Under the pieces are notes generated by a model. That model saw only the letters and a program-made list of their open reading frames with translations. It did no database searches and was not told the origin of the DNA. From Chitinophagaceae bacterium (lineage in GTDB: Bacteria; Bacteroidota; Bacteroidia; Chitinophagales; Chitinophagaceae): a stretch of 19,331 bases of DNA. The position numbers and the translations under genes were made by a program. The stretch covers positions 1-19,331 of the forward strand of contig JAEUVW010000239.1 in NCBI GenBank assembly GCA_016786525.1. Direction: 5' to 3'. This document shows, piece after piece, positions 1-7,835 of this stretch; within the stretch, counting starts at the first letter, position 1; each line of letters starts with the position of its first letter.

Positions 1-12
1 TTAGACCTTTGT

Positions 13-2421
13 TTATTTCAACGCGATCTGCAGCACTTCTTTCATTTCTTTGACGAAGTGAAACTTCATGCCCTTGATGAACAAAGGATTGATCTCTTCA
101 ACATCTTTTTCATTCTGGTAGCAGAGAATGATCTCCCTGACCCCGGCCCTTTTCGCAGCCAGCACTTTTTCCTTGATACCCCCTACCGGCAGCACCTGCC
201 CGCGCAGGGTGATCTCCCCGGTCATAGCCAGGTAAGGCCTTAACTTGCGCCCGGTCAATAAAGAGGTCAGCGCGCTCAGGATGGTAATGCCGGCACTGGG
301 GCCATCCTTTGGTACCGCACCTTCCGGCACATGGATATGAATATTGTGTTCGTCAAATATGGAATCTGCAATACCCAGGTTTTCTGTATGTGCCCTTAAG
401 TAGGACAAGGCTGTTGTAGCGCTTTCTTTCATCACATTACCCAGGTTTCCGGTAATGGTAAGCCCTCCTTTGCCTTTGCTCAGGTTCGTCTCAATAAAAA
501 GAATTTCTCCTCCGACAGAAGTCCAGGCCAGGCCGACCGCCACGCCTGCGGGTAATCCCCGTTCGTACGCGTCGTTTGTGAATTTGGCTTTCCCCAATAC
601 ACTGATCACTTTTTCGCTGCTCACCTGCGGCTGCACCTTATGGCCCATCGCCACATCTTTAGCCACATTGCGCATGACGGATGCCAGCAGCCTGTCCAGC
701 TCCCGCACACCGCTTTCACGCGTATAGTTCTGAACGATCTGCTGCAGTATTTTATCTGAAAACTTAAGGCTTATCTTTTTCAACCCGTGCAAGTCCTTTT
801 GCTTGGGCACCAGGTGGCGTTTGGCGATCTCTGTTTTTTCTTCAATGCTGTAACCGCTCAGCTGGATAATCTCCAGGCGGTCGCGCAAAGCAGGCTGTAT
901 GTCCTGCAGGCTGTTGGCTGTTGCGACAAACAATACTTTGGACAGGTCAAATTCCATCTCAAGATAGTTGTCGTAGAAAGAGCTGTTCTGCTCAGGATCC
1001 AGCACTTCAAGCAGTGCAGAGCTCGGGTCTCCCCTGTGGTCTCTTCCGATCTTATCGATTTCGTCCAGGATGAATACAGGGTTTGCCGATTTTACTTTTC
1101 TCAGTGACTGTATGATGCGTCCGGGCATGGCACCGATATAGGTTTTGCGATGTCCGCGGATCTCGCTTTCATCGTGCAGGCCGCCCAGGCTGAGGCGCAC
1201 ATATTTCCTGTTGATGGCATTGGCAATGCTGCGCCCCAGAGAGGTCTTACCAATGCCGGGAGGACCTACAAAGCACAGTATCGGGGACTTCATATCTCCT
1301 TTCAGCTTCAGTACAGCCAGGTACTCCAGGATACGCTCCTTGATCTTTTCCATGCCGTAATGGTCGTCATCCAGCACGGATTGGGCATTATTCAGGTCGT
1401 AATTATCGGCAGTATAACTGTTCCAGGGCAGATCCAGCATCAGGTCCAGGTGATTGTAGATCACCGAATAGTCAGGCGTGCTGGGATGCATCCGCTCCAG
1501 TTTCTGAATATTTTTCTGGAACAGGTCTTTGGCGCTTTCCGGCCAGTTCATGCCTTCAGCACGTTTTTGCAGGTCGCGCAATTCGCGCTCGTTCGGATCA
1601 CCGCCCAATTCGTCTTTGATGGACTTCAGCTGCTGCTGCAGGAAATACTCGCGCTGCTGCTTATCCATCTCGCCGCGCGTCTTGTTGGTGATCTCGTTTT
1701 TCAGCTCCACGATCTGCAACTCTGCCTGCAGGATCTGCAGGAGTTTTTCCCCCCGCACTTTCACATCATCCTCTTCCAGCAGCATTTGCTTATCCGTCAG
1801 CTTTGCGTTGATGTTGGAAGCGATAAAATGCAGCAGGAAAGATTGCTGTTCAATATTGCGGAGCACAATACCGGCCTCGCTGGGCAGGTTTGGCGACTGG
1901 GTCAGTATCTTTTCGGAATAATCCCTGATCGAAGACATAATGGCTTCAAATTCAGAATCCTCTTTGGGGAACACATCATCGATCAGCTGGATGCGGGCCT
2001 TGAAGAAGGGTTCGCTCTGGGTCATGGTTTTGATGGTAAACCGCATGCGCCCCATAATGAACAGGGTCGTATTGCCGTCCGGCATTTTGATCTGCTTGAC
2101 GATCTTGGCCAGGGTACCCGTGGCATAGATATCCGCTGCAGACGGATCTTCATCGTTCAGCTCTTTCTGGGCTACCACCCCGATCCATTTCCCGTTTGCA
2201 TTGGCAAATTCCAGGGCTTTTACTGATTTTTCCCTGGAAACAGTGATGGGCAGCACCACATTAGGGAATAAAACGGTGTTGCGGAGTGCGATCAGCGGTA
2301 TATCGGTAGGCAGCTTTTTCTTTTCATCATCATTCAACTCATCTTCTCCCAGGGGAACAATAGGCATAAACTCCATTTCCTGGTCGTTCTGGCCCAACAT
2401 TATATCGATCATGGATTTCAT
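13..2421 (-). CDS. lon: ATP-dependent protease Lon (endopeptidase La)
   Basis: An 802-residue cytoplasmic AAA+ serine protease that unfolds and degrades damaged and regulatory proteins. An N-terminal substrate-binding domain (about 40-235) leads into a glutamine- and charge-rich helical stretch (about 235-290). The AAA+ module has Walker A GPPGIGKT at 386-393 and Walker B ILDE at 451-454. The protease domain carries catalytic Ser709 in KDGPSAG and Lys752 in GGIKEK; the 43-residue spacing matches the Ser/Lys dyad of E. coli Lon. Length and motif order are normal, so it looks intact. The chosen ATG gives MKSMIDIML; an in-frame ATG three codons on is also possible. There is no Shine-Dalgarno; the leader is AT-rich. 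It is divergent from the beta-barrel gene at 2587, and I saw no good TAnnTTTG box for it. Confidence 0.97.
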   Translation of the reverse strand: MKSMIDIMLGQNDQEMEFMPIVPLGEDELNDDEKKKLPTDIPLIALRNTVLFPNVVLPITVSREKSVKALEFANANGKWIGVVAQKELNDEDPSAADIYATGTLAKIVKQIKMPDGNTTLFIMGRMRFTIKTMTQSEPFFKARIQLIDDVFPKEDSEFEAIMSSIRDYSEKILTQSPNLPSEAGIVLRNIEQQSFLLHFIASNINAKLTDKQMLLEEDDVKVRGEKLLQILQAELQIVELKNEITNKTRGEMDKQQREYFLQQQLKSIKDELGGDPNERELRDLQKRAEGMNWPESAKDLFQKNIQKLERMHPSTPDYSVIYNHLDLMLDLPWNSYTADNYDLNNAQSVLDDDHYGMEKIKERILEYLAVLKLKGDMKSPILCFVGPPGIGKTSLGRSIANAINRKYVRLSLGGLHDESEIRGHRKTYIGAMPGRIIQSLRKVKSANPVFILDEIDKIGRDHRGDPSSALLEVLDPEQNSSFYDNYLEMEFDLSKVLFVATANSLQDIQPALRDRLEIIQLSGYSIEEKTEIAKRHLVPKQKDLHGLKKISLKFSDKILQQIVQNYTRESGVRELDRLLASVMRNVAKDVAMGHKVQPQVSSEKVISVLGKAKFTNDAYERGLPAGVAVGLAWTSVGGEILFIETNLSKGKGGLTITGNLGNVMKESATTALSYLRAHTENLGIADSIFDEHNIHIHVPEGAVPKDGPSAGITILSALTSLLTGRKLRPYLAMTGEITLRGQVLPVGGIKEKVLAAKRAGVREIILCYQNEKDVEEINPLFIKGMKFHFVKEMKEVLQIALK

Positions 2422-2560
2422 TCTAAAATATTATATTGATCATTTAAAAATACAGACATAATGGCAAAACACCTGTACAGGATAGCCAAAATGCTGACAA
2501 CTCATCTGTTCAATACTTGTGCCAAACGAGCAAAACTGAAAAAATAGCAGAACACCGCCT

Positions 2561-2568
2561 TATCTTTG
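2561..2568 (+). promoter_or_regulatory. Bacteroidota-type -7 box (TATCTTTG)
   Basis: TATCTTTG fits TAnnTTTG exactly and lies 18 bases before the ATG at 2587, so the leader would be about 12 bases. No TTTG sits at the usual distance upstream, so only the -7 half is supported. The TTG inside this box also opens a longer reading of the gene, which argues against that longer start. Confidence 0.5.
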
Positions 2569-2586
2569 CGGCTTAAACAGAAAAAA

Positions 2587-3321
2587 ATGAAAAAACTGCT
2601 GACCGCACTCCTCTTATTTGCCTGTGGACAAGGCTACGCACAAAATGACTCCGCCTCCATCAGTGTAGAAACAACAAAACAAACTGTAAGCATCAGTACC
2701 GGCGGTAAAGCGCCTATCCGCAAGGCTTACTGGGGCAACTCCCTGGACGGCATGATCTTTTCAACCGCACTGATCAACGATAACGGCAACAACAGCCTCG
2801 GAACATTACGCTTTTCTATGTTCTTCCATATCGGCGCTACCTACAATTACAACTTTAGCAAAGGGGTGGGCATCTATACCGGCCTGGATATCAAGAATAT
2901 CGGGTTTATCGAGAAATACGACGCTTTTGACCTGACCGTGAAAAAAAGAGTGTACACTTTGGGCGTACCGGTGGGCCTGCGTTTCGGCAATATGAAAACC
3001 CGCGATTATTTCTTCCTGGGTGGCGGGCTCGACGTGGCCTTTCATTATAAAGAAAAGTCCTGGAGCGACCTGTACAGCAAAACAAAATCCAACGACTGGT
3101 TCAGCAAGCGCTCTGAAATCCTGCTGCCTTATGTATTTGCAGGCGTGTGTCTTAAAGGGACCACCCTCAAGATCCAATACTACCCCACTAATTTCCTGAA
3201 CGAAGACTACCAGCTTTTTAACGTGGCTACCAATACCTATTACAAGCCTTTTGCCGGCAAAAAAGTAAACCTGCTCCTGGTCAGCGTCGGACGTGACCTG
3301 AAATTCAGCAGGAAAAAATAA
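2587..3321 (+). CDS. Outer-membrane beta-barrel protein, function unknown
   Basis: A 244-residue exported protein. It opens with a clear signal peptide (MKKLLTALLLFACGQGYAQ, cleavage near 19). The mature part has alternating strands rich in Gly and aromatic residues, such as FHIGATYNYNF and VPVGLRFGNM, ending in a strand-like LLVSVGRDLKF; this resembles the small porin-like OMP barrels common in Bacteroidota. I chose the ATG at 2587 because the upstream TTG at 2566 lies inside the promoter box and would put KQKK before the signal peptide. It is 17 bases ahead of the hydrolase gene and probably co-transcribed with it. The ligand or partner cannot be told from sequence. Confidence 0.8.
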   Translation: MKKLLTALLLFACGQGYAQNDSASISVETTKQTVSISTGGKAPIRKAYWGNSLDGMIFSTALINDNGNNSLGTLRFSMFFHIGATYNYNFSKGVGIYTGLDIKNIGFIEKYDAFDLTVKKRVYTLGVPVGLRFGNMKTRDYFFLGGGLDVAFHYKEKSWSDLYSKTKSNDWFSKRSEILLPYVFAGVCLKGTTLKIQYYPTNFLNEDYQLFNVATNTYYKPFAGKKVNLLLVSVGRDLKFSRKK

Positions 3322-3338
3322 CAGAAAAAACCCACCCT

Positions 3339-4292
3339 ATGAAAACCTGTTTCTTATTCCTCATTGCCCTGCTCGGCTGCAGCCGTATGCTGCAGGCGCA
3401 GGAGAACGCCGGTTCCGGTTTTACGATCACCCGGAACAACACCACCCTGTATGGCACGCTTGTCAAACCGGCAGGCGTTAAAAAAAAGGTTCCCGTAGTC
3501 CTGTTGATCTCCGGTACGGGACAAATGAACCGGGATCTGAATCTCGGCCTGGGCAGGGGTTCTGACGCCTACAAAATGCTGGCGGACTCTTTTGCGGCTG
3601 CCGGAATTGCATCCGTTCGTTTTGACAAAAGAGGCGTAGGCGCCAGTGAAGCTGCGCTGAAGCACGACTCTCTGCTGCAGTTCGAAGACCATATCCTGGA
3701 CGTCATCGCCTGCCTGGAAAAGATCAGAAGCAGCAGGCAGTTCGGCCCGATCTACCTGGCCGGGCACAGCGAAGGGGCACTGGTTGCACTGATTGCGGCC
3801 AACAGGTTCAAAGTACAGGGTGTGATCTGTATGGAAACACTGGGTGAACGGAGTGATATCGCCCTGGGGAAACAGCTGAACAAAAATACCCCGGGCAAGC
3901 CAACAGAAGTCGATACGCTTTTAAGCCAGATACGGGCAGGGCGGAGAGTAAGGGTTCAGAACAAGTACCTGGTCACGGTTTTCAGGCCATCGATTCAGCC
4001 GTATATGAGCTCCCTTTTTTCCTATGACCCGCAGGCAGAGATCAAAAAGGTAACAGTACCGGTCTTGCTGATCAATGGCACCCATGACCTGCAGGTACCG
4101 ACAGACAATACCCGTTTGCTGCAGGAAGCCAACCCTGCCGTAAGCGTAAAGCTGATCCCGGGTATGAACTATATGCTGAAGGAGGTGCCGGAAGAGCTGG
4201 AAAAAAATATAGCCAGCTACAATGACCCTTCCCTGCCGCTCTCTGCTGCGCTGGCGGAGGAAATGATCCGTTTTTGCCGCAGTGCCCGATAA
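3339..4292 (+). CDS. Exported alpha/beta hydrolase lacking the catalytic His
   Basis: A 317-residue alpha/beta-hydrolase of the serine-aminopeptidase/esterase kind. An N-terminal export signal is followed by the oxyanion-side GTGQMNRD (about 59-66), FDKRGVGAS (about 95-103), the nucleophile elbow GHSEG with Ser144, and the acid Asp250 in INGTHD. Related proteins have a His in a GMNH-like motif near the C-terminus; here it reads GMNY with Tyr278 (codon TAT, 4170-4172), and no His occurs after Asp250. A one-base change from CAT/CAC would explain it. The protein may be inactive, or may use another base. The signal could be type I (LQA-QE) or a weak lipobox (LLGC, Cys14). Probably follows the 2587 gene in one transcript. 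Confidence 0.85.
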   Translation: MKTCFLFLIALLGCSRMLQAQENAGSGFTITRNNTTLYGTLVKPAGVKKKVPVVLLISGTGQMNRDLNLGLGRGSDAYKMLADSFAAAGIASVRFDKRGVGASEAALKHDSLLQFEDHILDVIACLEKIRSSRQFGPIYLAGHSEGALVALIAANRFKVQGVICMETLGERSDIALGKQLNKNTPGKPTEVDTLLSQIRAGRRVRVQNKYLVTVFRPSIQPYMSSLFSYDPQAEIKKVTVPVLLINGTHDLQVPTDNTRLLQEANPAVSVKLIPGMNYMLKEVPEELEKNIASYNDPSLPLSAALAEEMIRFCRSAR

Positions 4293-4318
4293 ATCATGAA
4301 GCGCAACATAAATATGCT

Positions 4319-4326
4319 TAATTTTG
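4319..4326 (+). promoter_or_regulatory. Bacteroidota-type -7 box (TAATTTTG)
   Basis: TAATTTTG matches TAnnTTTG and is 22 bases before the ATG at 4349, in a 56-base gap after the hydrolase. No -33 TTTG is at the usual spacing. It may give the lipoprotein gene its own start of transcription. Confidence 0.4.
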
Positions 4327-4348
4327 TCCTTACGCTAAAAAATAACAA

Positions 4349-5233
4349 ATGAAAAAAACAGGGCTTCTGGGTATTGCAATCGGGATGTTTTTCCTGCAAT
4401 CGTGTGAAGAAAAAGGGGTACTGATCGATTTCGGCAAAAGGGAGTTTGTAGATACTACCTATACTGCTACTGTGGAAACACCCCAGCCAAGAAATGTCTT
4501 TATAGAAGAGTTTACCGGTGCTTCTTGCGTGAACTGCCCCGAAGGCCACCAAACCGTAGCAGCGCTCATCAAAGACAACCCGGACAGGGTTGTGGCGACG
4601 GCGTACCATACCTTCAATGCCGGTTCGGTGTTCAAACCGGTACATAAGGCAGAAGGCAGCAGTAAATATGATTTCCGCGACTCCGGCGCCACACAGATCG
4701 GTTCTGCTATTTATATCAGCGTCAGCGCCATCCCCAATGCAGGAATAGACCGTACGCCACTCAGCGGAACCAACACGCTCCTGATAGGCCGTGCACAATG
4801 GGCTTCACAGACAGCAAGCCGTTTGACAACAAAGGCAGATGCCAACCTGTACCTGAGCTCTACCTATGATGGCGACAAAAACTTAGTAAAGATCAATGTC
4901 AAAGTAGCGTACACGAAAGATATCAGCACCAAAAACGTACTGACTCTGGGTGTTACCGAAAGTAAAATTATTGATGCACAGGAATTTTTATCGTACATCG
5001 ATATGAACTACGAACACAATCATGTCTTCCGTAGATGCCTGACCCTGCCTGTAGGCAATGCCGTACTGGATGCAATGCCGACCAAAGAAGCCGGAAGGGT
5101 GTACGAATACAATTACAGCTTTACACCCAGCGGTGCCTGGAACCTGGAGAATTGCTACATCATCGCTGCACTGAGCAACAATGACGGAAGCAACAAATCT
5201 GTGCTGCAGGCGGCAGAAGTGAAGTTGAAATAA
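4349..5233 (+). CDS. Omp28-type surface lipoprotein with thioredoxin-like fold
   Basis: A 294-residue predicted lipoprotein. The signal peptide ends in lipobox LQSC with Cys19 as the lipid-modified residue. The segment IEEFTGASCVNCPEGH (about 52-67) is the hallmark of Omp28-related proteins of Bacteroidota, which have a thioredoxin-like domain; Cys60 and Cys63 form a CxxC. Whether the pair is redox active is not known from sequence. The C-terminal half looks like a beta-sandwich ending in a short basic tail. It is the last gene before the strong terminator at 5250-5295. The call to family is firm; the cellular role is not known. Confidence 0.85.
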   Translation: MKKTGLLGIAIGMFFLQSCEEKGVLIDFGKREFVDTTYTATVETPQPRNVFIEEFTGASCVNCPEGHQTVAALIKDNPDRVVATAYHTFNAGSVFKPVHKAEGSSKYDFRDSGATQIGSAIYISVSAIPNAGIDRTPLSGTNTLLIGRAQWASQTASRLTTKADANLYLSSTYDGDKNLVKINVKVAYTKDISTKNVLTLGVTESKIIDAQEFLSYIDMNYEHNHVFRRCLTLPVGNAVLDAMPTKEAGRVYEYNYSFTPSGAWNLENCYIIAALSNNDGSNKSVLQAAEVKLK

Positions 5234-5249
5234 TTTCTTTTTTTACATA

Positions 5250-5301
5250 AAAAATGCCTCTTTCTTTACAAAACAAATAGGAAAGAGGCATTTTTATTTT
5301 T
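5250..5301 (+). terminator. Rho-independent terminator after the Omp28 gene
   Basis: Perfect 15-bp arms AAAAATGCCTCTTTC (5250-5264) and GAAAGAGGCATTTTT (5281-5295) enclose a 16-base loop, with further T residues to 5301. It begins 17 bases after the stop codon. The A-run on the left arm would make it work in both directions, although the next gene on the other strand is far away. Confidence 0.85.
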
Positions 5302-5302
5302 G
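5295..5302 (+). promoter_or_regulatory. -7 box of glmM overlapping the terminator (TATTTTTG)
   Basis: TATTTTTG matches TAnnTTTG and shares its first base with the right arm of the preceding terminator. It is 71 bases before the glmM ATG. No matching -33 element is visible because that space is the hairpin loop and arm. Confidence 0.4.
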
Positions 5303-5372
5303 CCCGAAACACGTGAATTTTGCAGCCCGGGAACAGCAACAAACTACCCGGATCACAACCTCTTTTATACAC

Positions 5373-6764
5373 ATGGCACTCATCAAATCCATCTCCGGCA
5401 TACGCGGTACTATCGGCGGAAAACCCGGAACCGGTCTTACACCGCTTGATCTCGTAAAATTTACTACAGCCTACGCCCAATTCCTGCTCCAGAGAAATCC
5501 GGGCAATAAAAAGATCGTCCTGGGCAGGGACGGACGCATGAGCGGAGAAATGGTGCGCAACCTGGTCGTACCTACTTTGCAGAACTGCGGATTTGATGTG
5601 ACGGACCTGGGCCTGAGTACGACACCGACCGTAGAAATGGCCGTAAAGATGGAGCAGGCAGCAGGAGGAATTATCCTGACCGCAAGCCACAACCCCAGGG
5701 AATGGAATGCTCTGAAGCTGCTGAACGAAGACGGGGAATTTCTGAATGCGGAAGACGGACAATGGATCCTTGATTTTGCAGAAAAAGGGGAAGCCGTTTA
5801 CCAGGATATCAACAAACTGGGTACCGTACGTTATGCGGATGAATACGGCCAAAAGCATATAGACGCGCTGCTGGCGCATCCCCTGGTAGACGTCAACGCG
5901 ATCAGGGAAAAGAATTTCAAGATCGTTGTAGACGCGATCAACTCTACCGGTGCAACATTTGTACCTGCCCTGCTGCGCGCCCTGGGTGTTGAAAATATTG
6001 TGGTCATCAACGGGGAGGTCAGCGGAAATTTTGCACACAACCCCGAGCCGCTGCCGGAAAACCTGGTGGAGCTTTGCAGTAAAGTAAAAAGTGAGAATGC
6101 ACACCTGGGCATCGCAGTAGACCCCGATGTAGACAGGCTTTGCTTTGTGAATGAAGATGGCTCCCTGTTTGGGGAAGAGTATACGCTGGTGGCGATTGCA
6201 GACTACATACTCAGCCACCACAAGGGCGGCAATACGGTATCGAATATGTCTTCTACCCGTGCGCTGAGAGATGTCACGGAAAAACACGGCGGACAATACT
6301 TCCCGAGTGCTGTAGGCGAAGTGAATGTCGTGCAGAAGATGAAAGCACACAATGCCGTGATCGGCGGGGAAGGCAATGGCGGCGTGATCTGCCCTGAACT
6401 GCATTATGGCCGGGATGCCCTCGCGGGTATCGCACTTTTCCTGAGCCACCTGGCTAAAAGCGGCAAAACCATTTCAGCGCTCAGGAGCACTTACCCCAAC
6501 TATATCATTTCCAAGAATAAAATAGAATTGCCCGAAGGGCTGGACGTACCGAAGATCTTTGCTGCGATACAGGACAAATACAAATCACGCCCCATCAATA
6601 CCGAAGATGGCCTGAAGATCGAATTTGATACCGATTGGGTACACTTGCGTACTTCCAATACCGAACCCATCATACGAATCTATGCAGAAAGCGGCAGCGA
6701 AACAACGGCCAACAACATTGCCCAGAAGATCATTGCCGACATCCGGGAGGAGATCAAGAAATAG
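5373..6764 (+). CDS. glmM: Phosphoglucosamine mutase (alpha-D-phosphohexomutase family)
   Basis: A 463-residue cytoplasmic enzyme expected to convert glucosamine-6-phosphate to glucosamine-1-phosphate for UDP-GlcNAc, hence peptidoglycan and LPS. The four family signatures are present: phosphoserine loop TASHNP with Ser105, metal loop DPDVDR with Asp250, Asp252 and Asp254, sugar loop GEGNGG at 332-337, and phosphate-binding RTSNTEPIIR at 426-435. The ATG at 5373 gives MALIKSISGIRGTIGG, the normal start for the family; a GTG 20 codons upstream would add a segment unlike the family. Phosphomannomutase activity cannot be excluded by sequence alone. It is monocistronic, with a hairpin on each side. 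Confidence 0.93.
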   Translation: MALIKSISGIRGTIGGKPGTGLTPLDLVKFTTAYAQFLLQRNPGNKKIVLGRDGRMSGEMVRNLVVPTLQNCGFDVTDLGLSTTPTVEMAVKMEQAAGGIILTASHNPREWNALKLLNEDGEFLNAEDGQWILDFAEKGEAVYQDINKLGTVRYADEYGQKHIDALLAHPLVDVNAIREKNFKIVVDAINSTGATFVPALLRALGVENIVVINGEVSGNFAHNPEPLPENLVELCSKVKSENAHLGIAVDPDVDRLCFVNEDGSLFGEEYTLVAIADYILSHHKGGNTVSNMSSTRALRDVTEKHGGQYFPSAVGEVNVVQKMKAHNAVIGGEGNGGVICPELHYGRDALAGIALFLSHLAKSGKTISALRSTYPNYIISKNKIELPEGLDVPKIFAAIQDKYKSRPINTEDGLKIEFDTDWVHLRTSNTEPIIRIYAESGSETTANNIAQKIIADIREEIKK

Positions 6765-6871
6765 GATTCCTATTCTATCCTGCTCAACAGCGAACCCCTG
6801 AGTAAGCTATCAATCACTCCCCGCTTGCTTTGGTACAGCAATGAAATCTGGAACACAGGTAAACAAATAAG

Positions 6872-6903
6872 AAACGGCCGGGCATTTCCGGTTGTTTTTT
6901 TTT
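6872..6903 (+). terminator. Rho-independent terminator after glmM
   Basis: Arms AACGGCCGG (6873-6881) and CCGGTTGTT (6888-6896) pair over 9 bp, two of them G-U, around a 6-base loop, followed by a T run to 6903. It lies about 108 bases after the glmM stop and 17 bases beyond the yidD stop on the other strand, so it may serve both convergent transcripts. Confidence 0.8.
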
Positions 6904-6919
6904 ATTTCTTACACCACCT

Positions 6920-7141
6920 TTACGGCACTGGATCATAGCCGCTCTTGCCCCAGGGATGGCAGGAAAGGATACGGCGTACAGCCATGCGCCCGCCTTTAAA
7001 GGGACCGTATTTTTTGATCGCTTCGGTAGCGTAGGCGCTGCAGGTAGGTGTATAGCGGCAGTTTGCGCCGATAAAGGGGGAGATTGTATTCTGGTAGATC
7101 CTGATGATGCCCAGGAACAGCAGGGAAAAGAGTTTACGCAT
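6920..7141 (-). CDS. yidD: Membrane protein insertion efficiency factor YidD
   Basis: A 73-residue protein of normal size for YidD, which helps YidC/Sec insertion of inner-membrane proteins. An N-terminal amphipathic/hydrophobic helix (RKLFSLLFLGIIRIYQ) precedes the conserved core CRYTPTCSAYA, and the three family cysteines (Cys28, Cys34, Cys60) are present, with SCHPWG near the end. Its ATG overlaps the 3' end of rnpA by 8 bases, so translation is probably coupled. It is the third gene of rpmH-rnpA-yidD; yidC does not follow. Confidence 0.95.
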   Translation of the reverse strand: MRKLFSLLFLGIIRIYQNTISPFIGANCRYTPTCSAYATEAIKKYGPFKGGRMAVRRILSCHPWGKSGYDPVP

Positions 7142-7529
7142 CCGGCTTCTTATTGATTTTACCGGACAAGGTTCCGATCACTGAACGGATACTTTTCTCC
7201 ATCGCAGCAAAGCCTGCATTGGCCGGCCCTGTAAAAATAAAAAAAAGATGCAGTTGCCGCTCCGGCGATACGGCTGCGTACAATTCGTGCTTGTTGAGGC
7301 GCCAGGCTTCCCGGATCAGGCGTTTGATCCTGTTGCGGCCTACCGCCTGCCGGATGCGCTTCTTCGGCACGGCTATTGCAATCCTTACCGGAGACTTTTC
7401 ATTGTTTCGCGGCAATTGCAGCCAGATACATTTGAGCGGAAATGAAGAAAACGCTTCCCCGGTGTGGAAAAGCGTTTGAATATCTTGCTCGCGTTTTAGC
7501 CGCTCGTGAAGTGTAAAACTATAGCGGAT
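7134..7529 (-). CDS. rnpA: Ribonuclease P protein component, non-canonical start
   Basis: The protein partner of RNase P RNA, which trims the 5' leader of tRNAs. The core has the family signature GRNRIKRLIREAWR. An automatic caller would start at TTG 7413-7415 and give 93 residues. The frame stays open upstream to a stop at 7542-7544 and encodes a typical RnpA N-terminus: YSFTLHERLKREQDIQTLF, then FPLKCIW. That stretch has no ATG, GTG or TTG. ATC at 7527-7529 gives MRYSFTLHERLK and 131 residues, matching family length; ATA at 7539-7541 gives 135. I give the ATC start. The alternative is a base error or mutation at the start codon. The gene ends inside yidD (8-base overlap). Confidence 0.9.
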   Translation of the reverse strand: MRYSFTLHERLKREQDIQTLFHTGEAFSSFPLKCIWLQLPRNNEKSPVRIAIAVPKKRIRQAVGRNRIKRLIREAWRLNKHELYAAVSPERQLHLFFIFTGPANAGFAAMEKSIRSVIGTLSGKINKKPDA

Positions 7530-7551
7530 AGCAGCAGTTATTTACGGGTGA

Positions 7552-7707
7552 TTATTTCAGGCGTTTATCGTCTGATACGGTCAGCCTTTTACGGCCTTTT
7601 GCACGGCGGGAAGCCAATACCCTGCGGCCATTGGCAGACTCCATACGTTTGCGGAACCCATGTACTGATTTGCGACTGCGACGACTCGGTTGGAATGTAC
7701 GTTTCAT
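7552..7707 (-). CDS. rpmH: 50S ribosomal protein L34
   Basis: A 51-residue, very basic ribosomal protein. Translating the complement gives MKRTFQPSRRSRKSVHGFRK at the start, then MESANGRRVLASRRAKGRKR and a short tail LTVSDDKRLK; the whole length fits L34. It is first in the rpmH-rnpA-yidD cluster, with rnpA beginning about 10-22 bases after its stop depending on which start is used. Driven by the promoter at 7765-7795. Confidence 0.97.
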   Translation of the reverse strand: MKRTFQPSRRSRKSVHGFRKRMESANGRRVLASRRAKGRKRLTVSDDKRLK

Positions 7708-7764
7708 AAAGCTTAACTATTGTAACCCCTGTCCGGAGTTGTATTAAATTTAAAATTCGGACTG

Positions 7765-7795
7765 CAAAGGTAAAGCAATAATTGATAAAATCAAA
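7765..7795 (-). promoter_or_regulatory. Primary promoter of rpmH-rnpA-yidD
   Basis: On the minus strand TTTG (7792-7795) is followed after 19 bases by TACCTTTG (7765-7772). Both elements and the spacing fit the Bacteroidota -33/-7 consensus. It predicts a transcript start near 7758 and a leader of about 50 bases. This is the best complete promoter in the window. Confidence 0.75.
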
Positions 7796-7835
7796 AATTG
7801 ATCTGAAAAAAAGGAAAATAATCTACCTTAGTCGC

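Noticed and set aside
1150..2226. Long open frame (358 codons) on the plus strand inside lon
   Set aside because: It is fully antisense to a complete, motif-bearing lon gene, and its product is a low-complexity Gln/His/Leu mix with no family features.
2566..2586. Upstream TTG start for the beta-barrel protein
   Set aside because: It lies inside the -7 box, would leave no leader, and adds charged residues before a normal signal peptide.
5313..5372. GTG start adding 20 residues to GlmM
   Set aside because: The added segment does not resemble the family, whereas MALIKSISGIRGT is the expected N-terminus.
5160..6449. 429-codon minus-strand frame over glmM
   Set aside because: Antisense shadow of glmM; Cys/His/Phe-rich product without domains, and it crosses a strong terminator.
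7782..7835. TTG start adding 18 residues to the first paralogue
   Set aside because: It is preceded by the promoter region of the divergent rpmH cluster and adds a Lys-rich stretch absent in the second paralogue.
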